Positions 1-14,306 are shown, counted from the stretch's first letter. The stretch: DNA of 64,000 nt from Volvariella volvacea V23 (GCA_000349905.1 KB722762.1:196225-260224), one strand, 5' to 3'. The notes: a model not told the origin generated them from the letters alone. Numbers and translations: made by a program.

Positions 1-2655
1 GCGAAACTCCGTTGCAGTGACGCGGTCCATCTCTACAGGCACCCCACCATCGCACGCGAAGGCGTCGTCAATGTCCGCTCCCCGCACCCAATTGAAGATA
101 GTAACCTCTCCATCATCTCAACCGAAGAAATCTCCGATATCTCCCCCACCATCTGCGACTGTGTCCCATTCACAACCTAGTGTACCGAACTATATTTCTT
201 CAATCCATCGCCCATCCACAAACCCTCGTTTTTCAATTGATGCCAAGTCCAAACGAGATTTTGCTCCCTGGACGGATTTGAGCTCACAGGTCCTTCAAGT
301 GCAAATCTTGGGCAAAATACCTGATAACATCCAGGATAACGGGAAAGGGAAGCAGAGAGAGAGTACAGTTTCACTAACAGGAAATCCTGTCCAGTGGAAA
401 GTACTGGAAGAATGGGTCTTTAAAATGGCTGATTTACAACCAGTACCAGATGTATGTCCTGTGATTATGAGTTGCGTTGGATTCCAACTGATATCAGTAG
501 TCTCCAAATTTTACTGCACACTTGCCTTCAAATACTCTGCTCATCACCTTGAACCCTCCAGATCAAACCTACTTTCTACCACCAAAGAACCTCTCTTCGA
601 GACCTATATCACCCGGAGCAGGTTATAATTCAGATTCTGAGGCCGTTAAAGGTGTTAATCGGGGAAGAGACAGTGAGGCACCCTCCCGGGACTCGCTTGA
701 TGTATCGTCTGTTAAAGCACGACGTCGTCATCGTGGGCGTCATGCTGATCCCGATTCAGCTCTTGAACTGGCTAAAACAGCAAGTTGGCATGACCTCTTT
801 AAGTTTGTATCCCTATCTATTTTGATGTGATACAATTGAGTTGACGAACGCGTGCCTTTAGCCTGGTTGAATTGCAATCTTGTATTGCGGATACAAAGAA
901 TTCTATGCAGCATATAGTTTCGGGAATTAACGAAACCCTAGAGGGCGATTATCTCCCGACACTGGTACGTTAGCTAGCACGGCTTCAGTCAATCACTAAT
1001 TCATTTGAGCAGAAGCGCGAGGTTTCGGAACGCCAGAATGTAATTGGTGATCTACGTGCAAACCGTGCACAAGTTCTCGATGATTGTGCCAATTGTAAGT
1101 TCGCAGCCCTCATCGCTGGGTCTCTGTCTTCATACCTTCTCGCGAATCTGTTAGTGAAACTCGAAATCGAGGAACGAAGACGTAAATTTGAGGAGAGACA
1201 AGAATTGCTGGCTCTGGCCAAGCAACAACACTTCGAAGAAACAGAGGGTACTCACTCCATCGAACAGGATGTCCTACAGAATGAGTAAGATGTTTTAATA
1301 TCGTACGCATCAACTTTAAGCTTACATTTTTCTCAGAATTGGTCTAAAAGTCCTACGTTCACAGTTTGGTCCCATTCGAACCACACTTCTATCAACGCTT
1401 TCGTCCATATATCCTATCGAGTTGCTTTCCCCACCTGATTTATTATATACCATTCTTGACGTCCCTTTACCTATTCCGCTATCCTCCAATGATCCGGCCC
1501 CTCCGCTCTCCTTGCCCTCTCATAAGAGTGTTAACGAGGATTCCGTTGCGACTGCCCTAGGATATGTTGCCCAAGTTGTGCAGTTACTAGCTGCATACCT
1601 CGGAAAGAAACTGATCTACCCAGTAACATGCCTTGGAAGTAGGAGTCTGATACGAGACAATATCTCCGCCATGGTTGGACCCCGCATGTAGAGCTCTCTC
1701 TTAGCATCCATGCTTACTACATGTGCTTATATACGTTTCTAGGTTTCCCCTGTTCTCAAGAGGCGTTGATACATACCGCTTCGAATATGGTGTTTTCTTG
1801 CTCAACAAGAACATAGAGTTGGTAAGCACAAATTACGCGCATATATCTGAATGTCATTCAGAACCCACTGTAGCTGATGTCCGATCGAGAACTTCGGGCC
1901 ATGGATATGCGACACACGCTCCCAAACCTGAAGAACCTTCTTCTTACTTTGACCGATGGTGAAGGTGCTCCACTCCGGTAGGTACATCCGGTACGGCAAA
2001 GGAGAGACTCGAATTGCTCACCAGACGTAGCGCCCCTTCCGTTGACTCACCGATGTCACTTGCTTCTGAAATTGATCCTGGAGATGACGGCGGTGCGGCG
2101 GGTAACACAGACCCAAGTACACCAAAACCGAAGAATAGGGAACTCTCAACGTCGTCTACTGAATCAGAGTCAACCACGCCTCCCGCCAGCGGATCTACAA
2201 CTCCGACCGTGAGCACGTTATCTGATTCGGTGAAGAGGAATAGACCATTTCTTGGCTTGGTCCCTTTAGCTGGGTTCTTACGAGGTCGATATCCGTCAAC
2301 GTCGAGCTGGACCTCAAGCAGTAACACCAAAGCAGAGCCCCCTTCCCGGGAACACGAACAAGTAGATGGTGCTAACAAAGCCCAGAGTTCAGACGGAGCC
2401 GCACCGACTGCCGAAGATGAAGACGATGATCGAAGAACAATACACGCTGTTGTAATAGACTCGGTCATCGACGGCGATAAATCTTCTGCAGATAATGGAG
2501 GGGATGACGTGAAGCAGAACGCTGATGATACATCATTATCGCTGACCCCACACCACGCCAACGCTAAAGCGAACGGCGGCATAGAGAAAGATTTATCCAC
2601 TCATAATCCATCACCTTCGCCTATTGCACATATTAATGTTAACGTTAACGTCTAA
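1..2655 (+). CDS. UVRAG/Vps38-like autophagy and endosomal sorting protein (5' partial)
   Basis: This is the 3' part of a UVRAG/Vps38 homologue, the subunit that places the Vps34 PI3-kinase/Beclin complex in endosomal and autophagic traffic. The first in-frame ATG is at 71, but the frame is open to the window edge, so the true start is probably upstream. Exons consistent with phase are ..451, 501-802, 862-964, 1013-1094, 1155-1284, 1337-1687, 1743-1821, 1874-1977 and 2025-2655. In order one sees a disordered Ser/Pro N-terminus, a C2-like stretch ending near LPSNTLLITL, a coiled coil (KLEIEERRRKFEERQELLA), and the family hallmark MVGPRMFPLFSRGVDTYRF followed by GVFLLNKNIELL. A disordered Ser/Thr-rich tail of about 210 residues ends in NVNVNV. 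The hallmark block makes the family assignment strong. Whether it acts as Vps38 or Atg14 cannot be decided from sequence, though UVRAG/Vps38 fits better. Confidence 0.88.
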
Positions 2656-5600
2656 TAACTCCTTTCTTGTTTCAACTCATTGCTTCTCTCCACGATAATT
2701 TGCTTTCGTTCCATGTTGATCATCTTCGTTTTCCTTGTGGCATGAATTTTTTTCTCTTCATATCAATGGAATCTTTGGGAACATGTCAAACTATAAAAAT
2801 TCATCGCAACTTCTGTTGTTCCTTTACGTCGCGACGTCGGCGTACTTGTGAAGGCTGTAGCTCCTTAAGCCAAGTCTCTCAAACGTCCCGTAGAGCTGCT
2901 CGAAATTTGCAGATTATGGCATATCTGTCTTTCTTTTTCGTGTTTGCTCGGTATTGATGGGACCTGTTATAGAGCGGCTGTTGACTGTGCCCATCGGCGC
3001 GAATAACCCAAAACCCGCCCCGTTTACAGAGTATATGTTTGATAGACATCAAACGGAGCTGGTGTAATTTGCGAGGAACCGAAATGTCACCACTGGCTGT
3101 CATACAATCACAACGCCATGATTCAAATCCGGCAAGGTCATATACTCATGTCAGGTCCGAACCTGAACGATTTAGAGCTCTCTGGGAAATAATCGAAGTA
3201 CCCCATATCATTGGTTGTACTGTGCCTTTCTTTCAATTTTCAATGTCCAACGTCAGTTAAAGTCCGCGCTTTTATGTTGCCTCTTAATTGTCATGAAGAG
3301 CTGTCTAATTCTTGGTTAGGCGCCTTGATGCGCTTCCGAGTATGCACAATCTCGGTACGGAGGTATGTATACCCCATTTTGTAGTGCTATACTACCCTAA
3401 TCACTAATTATTTGAGAAACCATGGAACTTTCTATGATAGAAATTCCGTCCACCTAAATCAAACGCTGGACCCTTGCGACCCTGGAGATGGGATGGAGGA
3501 TTGTTGTCCTTCAAGGATCTATCCCCGAATTGCTAGCAAGCGCAATTAACCGGGTCCTCCGACGTTGGTCGGAAGTCCCGTCACTTTTGGCTCTCGCTGG
3601 TAATGTACCAGTTCGCGGGTCTGCGACTGTGACCGCGATGACTAAGTATGCACCCCTGACAATATTTAGGTAGCAGTACCTGGCGTGCACATTGGATCAA
3701 AATGACTCTATGTGTGGGCCATTGTGGGTGTTGGCCGCGGCTGTGGCGCTATGCATTCGTTCACTTACGAGTGCGGCATCTTGAAAGACGGGATGTCATC
3801 GCTACTCACGATCTGGAAACTTCCACAGGAAAACAATTACGCATAAGGCATCCCGGAAGAAGCCAACAACAGGGTTCAACACTGTTGTTGGATACTACGA
3901 CGGGCCTAGCGAGCTAAATATTGAGTAGGGTGGATGGAAACCTGCAAAATTCTTCATGAACCTACTTGACGCTGCAGTACTCCCTTTGGAAGAAAAGAGT
4001 ACACGACGTTATTTGTTCAGCAGAATTTTGATGCTTCTTTTCAGCAAAGAACTCGATACAAGTCCTGAATTCCATCAGCCCCGACTGGCCGAATTGCACC
4101 GACAGCGCGCCTGCGAGTCGGCGGCGAACCGCTCTCATCACATGCTGCAGGGCGCTTCGACGTGTGAGCACGTTCCCGAATACCCTGGAACACGTCTGCA
4201 TATACGCTTATATTCTACACGATTTTTTGTGTATTTTGTTGAGCATTAATAGCATTGCCACCCGCACCCGGCGCCTACACAGGCAAGTTTATGCAATATT
4301 CAATTGGACCTTCGGACCGACCGGTGGCCGTTGGAGATGTTATGTAGGGTGAGATGGGGCTTAAGCCAGGGTTATCAATATAGTTGTCTCCAGATTTGAC
4401 CCACGGAGATCTATCCCAGTGCGTGATTTACAGGGCACGAACGTACTAGTACCGTTTCGATGAGGTTCTGGGTCGTACTGGCTTTCAATAGCTTACGAAG
4501 GCGTTACAGTGCACAGTGTGCGCCCAACCTCCTTCAAGGGAAACCTGAAGAGAGACAGAGTATGGAGTGGGCGCAATGAACGGTGGAAAAACAAAGAGAA
4601 AACAACGGTTAAAAATATAATAAAAATAACAATAAAATAAAATAACTTCCTACTCAATGACGATGAGTCTTGCCGTTGATGATGAGAAGGTCAAAGTTTT
4701 TTTTATACCGAGGCACTCGGGGGAATGTTTTCTCGTGAACAATTCAGGACACTCGACAGACTTTGACGACCGTAACTTGCTGGGGTCTAGTCGAAGCTCA
4801 TCCCAAGACCAAGCCCCGGGTCCGGGTTCTAATGGCCCCGTTGCGATAACGGGCATGGTCCTTGTATCTGCCAATGGAACAAGACGAAATTTTTTGCTGT
4901 AAAAACGGTTGTACCGTAACCACGACACGACCGGCGGACGGTGGCTCGGGGAATGATCATGGGCATGCCTGTGGTGCTCCAGTTGGGTCCTGGCATGTAT
5001 GTCGGGATTGGTATTGGTGTCGGACAAGTGTGTTTGTGCTCACGTTATCGGACAGATTTTAATGGTGGCGTGCCTACGGGTGAATGAATGTCAGTAGGGT
5101 TGGCGGCATTCAACCGCACACCCCGATTCTTGGGCATGAGCAAATAAGTGCTAATATGACAGTGGTAAAATGGAGCTGTGTGATAACTCCGACTTGCAAA
5201 GGTACTAGACGGAGAAGGTGGACTGAATAGGTTTAATCGAGTTGGTGGTATGGAAAATTGGTAGGGACGACGCCACGGACAGCGATGTGGGGAAATGAGA
5301 AGGTCGACGGCACCTTCGGTCCCCATAAATGAATATTCGGAACGGCCTCATTAGGGATCTGTGATGGATAACGGGTATCGACCAACCCAGAACCAGCGCG
5401 AAGACAACGATGGGTCTGAAGCCTGAGGCCTGATGGCTGCCAGCATAACACTCATTGGTAAGTGTGTACGTATATATACACTCATGGAGACTTACACATG
5501 CCAAATTGATGTGTGTTCTAGCTAGATTTGCAGATTTGAATCACGGAGCCTAGTGACTAGTCCGGGATACCCCTTCAGAGCTATACTCGAATTTGCGCAT

Positions 5601-8600
5601 CAAATGCAGACGAAGCACAATCAACTCCGAGTCAAGCAGGGTTTCGTGGAAGAGCTCAATGCATAGGTTGAAACGTGGTTGTACACACTCGGCGATAGTC
5701 CTGTGGCTGATAGGGGTGGCTTGGCTGTGTATGGTAGTCCTAGCTGTACTTCCCATTCTGTGTCTGTTGGGTGAAGAGCTTAATTACCCGGAGAGCGTGT
5801 GAGCTTCGCTGCGCTTTCTTATAAATCTAAAATGGGGATTGAAGGGAATGGATTTGTGTGATGTGCAACGGCGTTGGTGGTTCTCTTTATCTCGGATACA
5901 AAAGAGCAGCGGGTGAACCTTGGGTGTTATGGACCCGACCCAGAAGGTCAAGGCCGCAAGGTGTGTGAGCGCGGAAGGGCACGAGGCTCTCAACGTTGAC
6001 GACATGTCAATCAGTCTTTCATAGCTTCAGGGTGTGAATGTCTCTTCATCAAGAGATGACACAGGTACTGACTAAACCTTGACTCACGAGTGTGCTTCCC
6101 AGTGCAAGGCACGGCCAAGGCCATGCTTCTCTTTCATCCGTGTATGAGCTCATTCCCATTCACTTCACTTCACGCGCGTGAGCGTGTGATAGCACGGCTT
6201 CCTTTCACATGAGGAAGCATCATTGGCGTTCACGCGAGGTCAACCGTCGCATCATCTGTAAAAAAGTCTATTCTGCAACTCCGATCTATCAATACACATA
6301 GCAGAGACAAACGACCAGGTGGCTCGTGCTTACGGGTAGTAGCGAGAAGCCTGAGGTTGAGCGCGTATCCTCGAGTATACGCGTAGATGGTGACTGCCGA
6401 TTGAATGTATACATGCCAGTGCACGTTGCGTAACCGAGATTGGTAGATTAGCGCCGCACTGGCTTCGCGGAGTTGCGCGGTACTCCAGAACATCTAAAGG
6501 CTAGATATTGCGGAGTCGTCAAAGGCAAGCCGCAGATGAACTTGGATGAAAGAGCACGGGTTGTCTGGGTACTATCACCACTTGCCATTTCTAGGTATAG
6601 CGTTATTATTAGATTGGGGAATGGTCGCGATATTAAATTTAATATCGATCTTGCCTTGGAGCGGCCATTGCGGACGTGGCTCTGGCGCTTGCGCACGATG
6701 CCCGTGACGTCTTTAGGAACCGAGGAAATCAAATGTATGGTCGGACGACCACACTCGTGCGGCAGGGCATCGAAACGTCAAACGACGTGCCGTTGTGTCA
6801 TTCGGCATACCTCGAGCAAAGGCGAGGTGAAGAGCAGAATTCACGATCATGAAAAATCGGCCCTGCTATGACATTTATTCAAACTAGCGGATTCAAATCG
6901 ATATAAAGTCCGCGAAACCTGGTTCTAATGAGGTAAATAGCCTGCGACGTTTTTTCTCCAGCCGAAGGTTCGGTCGGTACATGTCGAGGTGATGACACCA
7001 TGGCGGGGGTCAAGAGGTCAAGAGACCGGACTCGCGCGGCGCTCATGATTGAACACGAGGCATTGATTCTGTTGGAAGTAAAGAGCAAACGGATGAAACG
7101 TGTCAGGACATGCGAAAATGCAGAAAGGATCCGTGGCACGCAAAGCAAGGCTGTTGGACAACATGTCAACGCAGAAAGTGTAGAGGTTATTTCCCCGGTC
7201 ACTAAAAAAAGAGCGACAATCCTCATATTCGGTTTGGCCAGCCTGGTTCATTTGAGCGATCATGATGTACGCAAGTCTACCTGAGCGCTTTTACGTCCAT
7301 AAGCCAACTCGTCTATGTCGTTCCCCTATCGCAAATACAGGCACCCTGAGCGAAGAACCCTGACAAGAAGATGCAAAGGGTCCCGTTTAACAGAGATTAT
7401 GATCAGAGATCCCATACAAACGGGTATACGCAGTGGCTATCGTGTATACAAACCCCACTCACCCGCAATTTTGTCAAAACAAAACTTCGGGTGAATAGTT
7501 TGCTTTTGTTGGGCTTCAGGATGATATGGTATGATCGGGGACCATATGTCCAGCGATGATATACCAAATATTGTTAGCTCATTTCTGTGCAAACAGCGCG
7601 AAGAGAAAGGATTTACATGACCCCACCATCAAACCCCTTATTGATTCCTCCAACCGCGCATAGGTTCCGCTAGTTGGGCGTTGGCGAGTTCACCGCTGTG
7701 TATGAAATATATTTTTCTCGCGTTGGCCAATGGTCTGGATCGTCGTGACTGCTGAGAAGCACGGACCGGGTACCTTCTAGCTCTTGAAATTTTTTTCGTG
7801 TTTCGTGGATGGCTTGGGATTTGTGCTACCGGAAGGAAACACCCACCACCGGGCTGAAGTTGTGTATGTTGGACCTGAGAGCGTGTTTTTGTTGTCGTGT
7901 TCAGGAGTTTTGCTATTGGCAGTCGCTCAGAGAGGGCGGGTTTGAATTGATCCCTCGGAAGCAGATTTTTGGGGTATTTCAATTCTGAAGACGGTGGCGC
8001 AGTTTGACACCCATGCGGGGAAGGACGACAGGATGTCAAGATGTCCAATCCTTCCCGCGAAGACAACTGGGCCAAGGTGTCCTGTTCTCGGGTTGCGCTA
8101 ATATGTGTTGAACTGGGTTTAGCTCAGGACATGAGATAGGCCAGTATTGTCAAGTTACTCCTAAGTCGAATATGGTGCGATTCGTACGGCTCGGTTATCA
8201 CATGGGATAAACAGTAGACGAGTTGAACGACCAAGAAGCCAAAGAAGCAGACACACATGCCAGTGGCCATGGGATCATTTAGCACTGATGGTGGAAAATG
8301 GCCGGCCAGGCATATGCACGTTTATTTCCACGAGCGTCTGCTGCTGCTAGAGCGGCTTGCAGCGAAGCATATCAGCTGTTGCGCCCATCACCAGCTGTTA
8401 TCAGACATTGAATTGGGGCAATTGAATCAACCCGACCAGGAGCAGCAGGCTCGCAATATATGTTGGATGGCCGTCATTATCTCTTTGGAGCTTAGCTATT
8501 TCCAATGGCGTCCTGGGGAATTTGACAAGAGGTCAATCAGGGCCACATCTGAGGCGGGATATTGGGGTCCCAGTGGTAAGCGAAGGGGCCTTGCAGCGCA

Positions 8601-9371
8601 ATATGGTAAAGCATTTCAACCTAAATCTGCGGGGATGCAGAAAGGCAGAGGACGGACAAGGGAAAGAGACCAGGGATATCAAAATGACGTGGGTGTATTG
8701 TGGATGAAAATGTAGCTGCGCAAAGAGATGGATTCAACGGGAATGCAATCTACTTCCAAAATGCGAAGATCTTTGTTACCGTAAGGGAGGGCTGGCGGGA
8801 AGTGTGACAGCGAGTCACGGATGTTACCTGAAGAGAAGAGAAGGCCGGCCGGGATGGAGGGGAAAAATTGGAGTGGCATGTAAGATTATACTAAAAGAGT
8901 CGAGGGTGCCGGGTGAATTGTGAAGGAGAAAAATAATGCAGGGTTGTTTCTGGTTGAAAAGGGGCCGGAGTTGGAAAAATTCGGGGGGCATTGCCGAGGA
9001 ATAGAGTTCAGGGACCAAAGCGTCTTTTGCGAGGATATATTTACCCAAGAGTTGACCGTCCTCCATCCTCCCGTTTCCTTCTCAAAACTGGAGTATTAAA
9101 AGGGTCTCCATCCCGAGCAGTCCACCGCCTCCTCTCACCAACACCATAATAATAGCCCATCAGCCGCATTGTAACAACAGTCCTTATAGACGGGCTCAAA
9201 ATCGGCTTTGCAGGTAGCCCCACACTCCACACTCGACCCCATCTGCCGTGCTCATCTTGCCACAGGATTACCTTTGTGCAATTAGGCTCACCTTTCTATT
9301 CATCTCTAAATCCTTCACTTGTTTCTGTCCTTCACTGCCCTGGAAAACTCATCGGCACTTTGTTTCGCAAA
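2656..9371. other. 6.7 kb gene-poor intergenic region
   Basis: No gene is recognised here. The first 250 bases are T-rich and look like the 3' UTR of the UVRAG-like gene. Short coding-like islands occur at about 2957-3064, 3488-3920 (two frames joined across a possible GT-AG intron, with stops inside) and 6473-6871 (+, 132 codons). Two further open frames are 4650-5027 (-, 125 codons) and 8257-8715 (+, 152 codons, ATG start). None shows a motif I know, a convincing exon chain or a low-complexity signature. They may be decayed genes or chance frames. An AT-rich tract lies at 4605-4650. The last 300 bases before 9372 are presumably the promoter and 5' UTR of the PUF gene. Confidence 0.5.
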
Positions 9372-12300
9372 ATGAATACCGCTATGGAAAACTCTATTTC
9401 ACCTACCGATAATCACCCCACCGACGGCAGGAAGCCCAGTCCTCCTGCTTTTCTGGACCTTGCCGACTCCGTAAGGCATATCTCAGTCCCCCCGCGCTCT
9501 CAGCTGATCCGTCCTCACACGTAGGCCGTCAGGCTAGGGATTAATTTGTCTGATGTAGATGCGGTACGTATTTATCCACCTCCCACCCAATCAACCCCTC
9601 ATTCTCCTTTCAGCGAGTCGAGCTCAAGCGCATGGAGCATGAGAGACAGCGAGCTCTTCAGAGGAAGATGTTCGAGGATCAGATGCGTCTGCTCGAACAA
9701 AAGCAGGCTCAGGAGCTTCTCAGTCTCCCTTACGAGACTTCCAGCCCTCTTAACGGCACCAGTGGCATCCAACACTTTGCGGTTTCTGCCCCCACCACTC
9801 CTCCGCGCGTTAATGCTGTCTTGAATGGCGACATCCTTGGTGGACTTAAGTCGGGTAGAGTGGCAGTCGATGCAGAGATACTATCCAAGGCCGTTGGAAC
9901 CGTCGCAGACAAGCGCAAGTCCGTCACCTATGCACCGACCGTCAACCTTTCCCCAGATCTTTCTGGGGTCTCCGCCACCAATGGAAAGAACTTTCCACGC
10001 GCTGCTGGAGCCAAGAGCATGCCAGCCAGCCGACGAACCTCCGCAAGTAGTCATGATGAGGAATTAGCTGGTCATCTGCAAGGACTGAGTCTGGCCGGTG
10101 ATCGTTCCACGAGGGCATCACCTGCCCCTGGTGGTCCCATCGTTTCTTCCATCATGCTCAGACCACGCCACGACGACGAAGGCGCACGCTACGCAAGCAC
10201 CTACAACGCTGGCGTTTTGTTGGATGAACAATTGGACCAGGAGATGCACAGTAAGTTTTTTGGTTCATCTTTGTTGATGAAAAATTCACTGGCCCTAGAT
10301 GCCATGCGCAATCTTCCCACGTCCGATGACGACAAGTATCATAATGCCTATTCCAACAAGGTACGTATACTGCCATAATACCTCATTTTCATTGCTGACC
10401 TTGTCAGATCACGTCGGCCTCTGCTGCCCTTGACTTGGCGAATGGTTCACAGGGCTCTCCGCGCACACAATTTACAAGCCGTCCGGGAGAGCCGCGAGAG
10501 AAACCGTCAGAGTGGCCTCAATTTGCTCCCCGGGCGCCAGACAGCCTTAGTCGACCCCCTACAAGGGCTGTTACCAACCCTAGTTTGACGCTTTCCAGTG
10601 TAGCCGACGATCTATCCCCCACCAAGCTCGCCAGTATTGTGTCCACAACTACGACACCATTGCTTCAGCAACACTCTCAAGGTATCAACCAAGCGCCTGG
10701 ATCCCGCCGGGGGTCACCACCCAGCCTTTTGGATGCTCTCAATGCCACCACTCGTTCTGTTCCAGCGACACCCCTCGGCTTCCCCAGCTCTACAGGACAT
10801 TTATCAAAGGCTCCGGGCACACCCTTAACTGGGGACCACCCCGTCTTGAACGGCCGTCTGTCCAGTATGCAATTGGGTGAAGCAGCCGGGAGTACAACTG
10901 ATCTGCAAGCATCACTCTCCAGAATTCCCTCCTTCGACAACAGTGTCATCGGCTACCAATCTATACAGTCATCTACCCTCGACGATCATCACCCCAATTT
11001 AGATCCTATGTACGGCTTGGCGCCCGGACGCTTTGGTGGTTATTTCGATACCATCAACGGCACCAATGCTGTAGGTGGATCGACGACACACAGCGGATCA
11101 ACCGCATTATATCACCATAATGGTTCACGATACGGTCTGGGATTGGGGAATGGACGCGGCATCGCCAGTGATGGCAAGATGAACGGATTGCACGGCCCTA
11201 AACACAAGCGCGGTGATATGGATCGTGAGTGTGAGTCTAAAGGGTGCCCTATGGTCGCTAATGCGCTAACAATAACCCAGTCAACCGATTCGCTGGCACT
11301 CGTCTTGAAGACCTCCAAGGAGAGATTCCTGCCTTGTGCAAGGACCAGCATGGATGCCGATATCTCCAAAAGAAGTTGGAAGAGGGTGCGCCAGAACACC
11401 GCGACATGATCTTTAGGGAGACGTTCGGCCACTTTGCCGACTTGATGACTGGTATGTTGTCTGCATCGTCCGAGTTGTCCTAGTATAAACCGGGGTGTTA
11501 GATCCTTTTGGCAACTATCTTTGCCAGAAGTTGTTGGAGTTCTCTACGGATGAGCAGCGCAACTTGATTTGCGAATCTGTTGCGCAGGACCTTGTTAATA
11601 TCTCCTTAAATATGCACGGGACCCGTGCTGTCCAGAAGATGATTGACTTCCTTTCCACTAGGCGACAGGTCAGTTACATTACGAGATTATTCTCATATCA
11701 GACTTACGGGAGGAGCACAGACTGATCCTCGATACAATGCTCAGATCCATTCTATCATTGTGGCGCTCAGCCTACATGTTGTCGTGCTCATCAAGGACCT
11801 CAACGGAAATCATGTCATCCAAAAGTGCTTGAACAAGCTGGCCCCCGAAGATAATCAGGTAAGGGCATTGCTTTATGGAGATTTTCTGTGGGCTGACATT
11901 GATGTTATTCCAGTTCATCTACAATGCTGTGGCCGCTAATTGCGTAGAAGTTGCCACTCACCGTCACGGTTGCTGCGTCTTGCAGCGCTGCATCGATCAT
12001 GCCTCGGATCATCAACGCATTCAGCTCGTCAACGAGATTACCTATAATGCCTTGACCTTGGTTCAAGATCCCTATGGCAACTATGTTCGTGTGTTTACCC
12101 TTCGACATGTGTTCTTTTCCTGACTCTTCCCACAGGTCGTGCAATACATCCTGGATCTGAATGATAACCGGTTTAGCGACGCTGTCATTCGGCAGTTCCA
12201 GGGTAACGTCTGCGCTCTCTCTGTACAAAAATTTAGCTCCAATGTTATTGAGAAGGTTCGTGATATTCCTCATCGTGTGAAGTGATTATCCTGAGTGTGG

Positions 12301-12936
12301 ACATAGTGCATTCGTGTTGCCGAGCATAGCACTCGCAAGATCCTCATTGATGAGCTCTTGAACCGCAGTCGCCTCGAGAAGCTGTTGCGAGACTCTTACG
12401 GTAACTACTGTGTCCAGACCGCTTTGGATTACGCCGAACCCACTCAACGTGCGCTCCTTGTCGAGGGAATTCGCCCCGTCCTTCCCTTGATCCGCAACAC
12501 TCCCTACGGAAAACGCATCCAAAACAAGTTGCAACGCGAGCAAATGGACCATCACTATAACAACTATCACAACTCCCAGCAAGCTCTCGTCAACTTGGCC
12601 TTGTCTAATCAAGGCATGGGAGGCCCTCACGCCGCGCGCCACATCTCACAACTCCAAGCAAACCCTATTGCCGATGTTTACGCTACTCAGAATGGCTTGT
12701 ATCCGCTCCAACAGACTGCTGCTTCTTTTGGCCTATCTCCTCAGCTTCACAATCTTCAATCTCAATCTATCGACGGTTATGTCCTCCAGGGAAACTCTAG
12801 CCATAATACCATCTCTTCTCATGGCAATGCTGCTTTCTCCGGTGCATTCCCAAATGTCAACCATTTCGGAGGCGCAGGACTCGCAAACTCCATTAATGAT
12901 CCTTACCAGAGGTCCGCTTTCGGCTATGGCATGTAA
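9372..12936 (+). CDS. Pumilio-family (PUF) RNA-binding protein
   Basis: This PUF protein would bind 3' UTR elements and repress or localise mRNAs in the cytoplasm. The ATG at 9372 opens a 33-codon exon (to 9470). The next exon starts at 9614 in phase, and later exons include 10299-10360 and one from 10408. The N-terminal two thirds are disordered (Ser/Thr/Pro/Gly), with a short helical KRMEHERQRALQRKM stretch. The C-terminal Pumilio homology domain begins at VNRFAGTRLEDLQGEIPALC (about 11281) and has eight repeats. The recognition helices are HGCRYLQ, FGNYLCQ, HGTRAVQ, NGNHVIQ, HGCCVLQ, YGNYVVQ, FSSNVIE and YGNYCVQ. A Gln/Asn/His-rich tail ends at GYGM. The SNE residues of repeat 7 and the LCKDQHGCRYLQ start resemble yeast Puf4/Puf3-type proteins. 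The family is certain. Use of a possible microexon near 9557 is not resolved. Confidence 0.94.
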
Positions 12937-14306
12937 AACATAATTGTCAAACGATAACGAGTTGGGACGAAACCGCACCGCTACACTCTTCTCGCCACTC
13001 CTTTCGGGATGAACGGGCGCCACGCGATGACTACACCAACGGACTCGAAACCAAATGCGAAAGTAATCATCCTCATCTGATACCTCCTTTGTCTTTTTCT
13101 TCACCTATCCTACTTGGTGATTTTTTTTCTCCCCCTTGAACTTTTTTCGCTTAATCCCAATTGTTGTTTAGTCGTCTCTGCGTTGTATCTAACCCCTTTC
13201 TTTCGTCTTCGTCTTCTCTCTCTTTCGATCTTCATGAAACAAAAAAAGTTCCAACAAATACCATACTCTACCCCTACCGCAATTTGTATTTTGCAACCGG
13301 CATTTGCTTTTCATGCTTTCCTGTTACAACAATTCCTCTTATCACCTAAAGCCCCTCACTTGTACAGGTTATTCACGCATACACTCATCACTCCTAAATC
13401 GGTTGTCTGTCTAATAGTATCCCCTCCATCTCTATCTCTCTCCTCCAACCTCTCCCTTACTCGTCGCAAAAGCACCTATTGTTTGTAGTTATTCGCGCCA
13501 AACCCCTGTATAAACTCGTTATTAGAAGTTAATCGTGGAATTTTGTGTTTGATTGCTCGGCTCTGTTATAATTGTGCGAGTGTGAATGGGGGCGGCAAAC
13601 TTTGGAAAGAGAGGTATATGAAATGGAGTTGATTGCATTGCATGCATATCATGTAGAGTGCTGCATACACATGGGTGTGAACAAAGCTAACGGACGTGCT
13701 ATAGCGACTGTGGAGGCAAGGAAATGCGCCTCAATAACCCTAGGTTTTCACCGGTTCTAAAGATCGCGATTATACCCCCACATAAAATAAAGGTTGAAGG
13801 GCACGATGACGAAATTAGTATGAATTCAACTGACGACACACGATCGACGCACCTTGGCGAATCCAATGGCGGCAGACTTTTCACGGAAGCATTGACGGCA
13901 GAGGTCAAGTCCGTACTTGCGGATGAGACCGGCCTGGTGGGCGCAGAGGCGGCTGCAAAATCCCCATTCCAACCGCAACCAGAGATACACAACGGGAAGA
14001 AAAAGAGATGGGGTCTATGAGAATCCTTGTCCCACCGTCCGAACCCAAGATAAGTGAACCCATATGCTCACCACTGACGGCTGCCCTTTCCGAATTTCCT
14101 GGGACGAGAGAACCAAACGGAGTCGTGAGTCATCTTGGACTGATTTTGGGCTTCAGAGGTAATGTTAGCCTGGGCAGCAGGCGCAGTAACTAGCAGACAT
14201 ACTTTGGACGTTGCTTGACGCGCTGGGACGGTTCCTGTCTACTTCCTGTGGTGCCCAGTGAGACGAGGCTTATGTAAACTTTACAGTTATTCGGAATATG
14301 CCGGAG

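Noticed and set aside
965..988. Apparent 24-base intron in the UVRAG-like gene (and a similar one at 1978-2001)
   Set aside because: Acceptors further downstream (1012 and 2024) give normal 48- and 47-base introns in the correct phase and restore a sensible protein.
8257..8715. 152-codon ORF upstream of the PUF gene as a gene
   Set aside because: It has an ATG but no motif, no splice context and unremarkable composition; a chance frame cannot be excluded, so it is only mentioned in the intergenic entry.
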